Below are positions 4,536 through 6,168 of a stretch of DNA of 6,168 nucleotides, piece by piece (within the stretch, counting starts at the first letter, position 1; each line of letters begins with the position of its first letter). The position numbers were made by a program, and so were the translations under genes. This stretch comes from Actinomycetota bacterium. Its GTDB lineage: Bacteria; Actinomycetota; Actinomycetes; UBA12327. A model generated the notes under the pieces. The model made no database searches. It was not told the origin of the DNA and saw only the letters and a program-made list of their open reading frames with translations. The stretch covers positions 1 to 6,168 of the forward strand of contig JAPLBW010000139.1 of assembly GCA_026392555.1 (NCBI GenBank), in the 5' to 3' direction.

Positions 4536-6168
4536 CTAAACAGCCGCTACGGCCGCGACAACGCTGGCCAAGGCCTCATCCAGACCTTCGACCTGACCGC
4601 TACCACCTTGGGCCACATCAGCTTTGCCGCCGCCGCGCCCCGCCATGGGTTCGAGGACAGCCTGCAGGATGGTGGCGGCAGAAATTCCCCGCTCATTGGC
4701 CGCCGGAGTCGCAGCTGCGACGGCAGAAACCTTGTCGTCACTCACGCCCATCACGACAACGATCGCCGCTGCTCCCTGGAATGATCCGCGCGCATCCATC
4801 GCCACCTGTCGTACTTCAGCGGCCGATGTTCCATCTGGGGCACGCACCGCTAACACCGAAACGCCGTTGACATCGACTGCTTGATCGCTCAGTGATGCCG
4901 TGTCCGCCTTCAGTCGCTCAGCGCGCAACTTGGCAATTTCGCGCTCGGCATCCTTCATGCGATCCAAAATCGTGCCAATGCGATCTGGCAGTTCTTCCGG
5001 TCGGGCTTTGACAAGTCGCGAGACCTGTTGCAACAACAGATGTTCGCGGGCCAGGAAGGAATAGGCATCGGCTCCAACCAGTGCTTCGACGCGACGAACA
5101 CCCGAGCCAATTGATGCCTCACCCAAGAGCGAGATCACGCCGACCTGACTTGAACGCGCAGCGTGGGTTCCACCGCACAGTTCGCGGGCCCAGTCCCCTA
5201 CCGAGACCACGCGCACGTGCTCGCCATACTTTTCGCCGAACAAAGCCATCGCCCCAATGGAACGGGCGTGATCCTGAGTCATCACTTCAGCGGTGACCGC
5301 CAAGTCTGCAGCCAGCACATCGTTGACTCGGTCTTGCACATCGTTCATAACTGATTCTGGAATTGCACTGGTCGAGGCAAAGTCAAAGCGGAATCGACCC
5401 GGAGCATTTTCCGATCCAGCCTGGGTAGCACCTTCCCCCAAGATTTCGCGGAAAGCCTTGTGCACAAGGTGAGTGGCGGTGTGTGCACGCGAGATCGCTC
5501 GGCGGCGCTCAATGTCAACCGAACCAGCGGCAGCCATCCCTGCTTCCACCGCACCGGTCAGGATTTCGCCTCGGTGCACAACCAAACCGGGAAGTGGAGT
5601 TTGCACATCATCGATGCGCACCGTGGTGCCATCGGCGAGCGTGATGATCCCAGCATCGGCCAGTTGCCCTCCGGACTCAGCGTAAAACGGCGTGCTGTCC
5701 AAGATCAGGTCAACGAGTTGCCCCTGTGAAGCCGATTGCACTGCTTCACCATCGACCAGCAGGCCGCGCACGGTGCTGTCCGTGATCACTTCGTCGTAGC
5801 CGGTGAATAGCACCGGGCCGCCAGCATCGAGCAATGTCCGATAACGCCGGTCTTCTTACGCCGAGCATCCGCCTTGGCACGTTCGCGTTGGCCGCCCATC
5901 AACGACCGGAAACCGGCCTCGTCCACGCTCAAGCCTTGTTCAGCGGCCATTTCGAGGGTCAAGTCAAAAGGGAAGCCATAAGTGTCGTGCAAGGCAAAGA
6001 CTTCGTCGCCGGCCAATTGGCTTTGACCACTGTCCTTGGCCTGCTTAACAGCGGTATCAAGAATTGTGGTTCCGGTTCGCAATGTTTGTGCAAAAGCATC
6101 TTCTTCGGCTTGAGCAACCGAAAGGATTCGCTCGGCGCCATCGCGTAGTTCGGGGTATTGCTCACCCA
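4536..6168 (-). CDS. alaS: Alanyl-tRNA synthetase, 5'-truncated by the window and frame-broken
   Basis: AlaRS attaches alanine to tRNA-Ala and edits Ser/Gly mischarging. About 540 residues are present; the class II catalytic domain (roughly the first 340) lies beyond 6168. The first segment (6166-5846) reads GEQYPELRDGAERI, then the family block FALHDTYGFPFDLT and RAKADARRKKTG. The second segment, in another frame (from about 5843), starts YRTLLDAGGPVLFTGYDE. It carries the editing domain with the zinc/catalytic residues HTATH (near 5469-5483) and CGGTH (5163-5177), a coiled-coil-like stretch DRMKDAEREIAKLRAE (about 4890-4982), and the C-Ala domain ending in GRGGGKADVAQGG, then TAG at 4536-4538. 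The frames cannot be joined as they stand: after KKTG only two bases precede the YR codons, and the roughly six residues usual here (HADxSx-like) are missing. Either alaS is broken or, more likely for an essential single-copy gene with otherwise intact motifs, the sequence has an error. Confidence 0.95.
5841..5848 (-). other. alaS: Frame break in alaS
   Basis: Upstream of this point alaS reads in one frame to ACC GGC (5851-5846, Thr-Gly of KKTG). Downstream it reads in another frame from TAT CGG ACA (5843 onward, Tyr-Arg-Thr). Only G and T (5845, 5844) lie between. The first frame continues out of register to a TGA at about 5786; the second is closed upstream by TAA. Compared with the usual KKTG-HADxSx-YRxLLDAGG layout, about 16 bases seem to be missing. 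No slippery sequence suggests programmed frameshifting. Confidence 0.85.

Noticed and set aside
4188..4784. 198-codon open frame on the plus strand across ruvX and the end of alaS
   Set aside because: It is antisense to two well-supported genes, has a low-complexity Ser/Ala/Arg product without recognisable motifs, and crosses a gene boundary. It is a shadow of GC-biased codons.
5786..5850. Programmed ribosomal frameshift in alaS
   Set aside because: No slippery heptamer or downstream structure is evident, conserved residues are missing at the join, and AlaRS is not known to use frameshifting.
1..6168. Mobile elements, CRISPR arrays, tRNA or rRNA genes, or an undescribed defence-type system
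   Set aside because: Nearly all of the window is accounted for by six ordinary genes on one strand. I see no spaced direct repeats, transposase motifs, attachment-site duplications or RNA gene signatures.

Overview
The window looks like chromosomal DNA of an actinobacterium (Actinomycetota) with moderate GC. The evidence is the conserved order alaS-ruvX-mltG-aroE, actinobacterial sequence features (the LSLTMPLK form of the AroE catalytic block, the GRGGGK C-terminus of AlaS), frequent GTG starts, and a type IV pilus ATPase directly after aroE. I cannot name a genus. Every gene I can support is on the minus strand, so transcription runs from the right end of the window to the left.

Right to left. 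At 6168-4536 lies alanyl-tRNA synthetase. Its N-terminal catalytic part is outside the window, and its reading frame is broken near 5841-5848 by an indel, apparently a small deletion. At 4522-4067 is ruvX (YqgF, a RNase H-fold nuclease family), then mltG (endolytic transglycosylase, best start GTG at 4070), then aroE (shikimate dehydrogenase, start GTG at 3009). ruvX/mltG and mltG/aroE each overlap by the four bases GTGA, which indicates translational coupling. A 131-base spacer (2078-2208) with two perfect 7-bp inverted repeats separates aroE from pilB, the type IV pilus assembly ATPase (true start probably GTG at 2077, not the upstream ATG). After an 82-base gap comes the start of another gene (GTG at 324) that runs off the left edge. 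It has a proline-rich, acidic N-terminus and was not identified, although its place after pilB suggests a pilus gene such as pilT.

Two functional blocks meet here. One is a housekeeping operon: tRNA charging, RNA/DNA processing, glycan strand termination and aromatic amino acid precursor synthesis. The other is the beginning of a type IV pilus cluster. The 2078-2208 spacer is the likely regulatory boundary. pilB and the following gene share the strong ribosome-binding sequence CAAGGAGGC, unlike the weaker site before ruvX.

I found no mobile element, CRISPR array, tRNA, rRNA or clear new system. The points most worth checking are the alaS frame break, the truncated proline-rich gene at the left edge, the structured pilB leader, and the partly degenerate MshEN-type domain of PilB.
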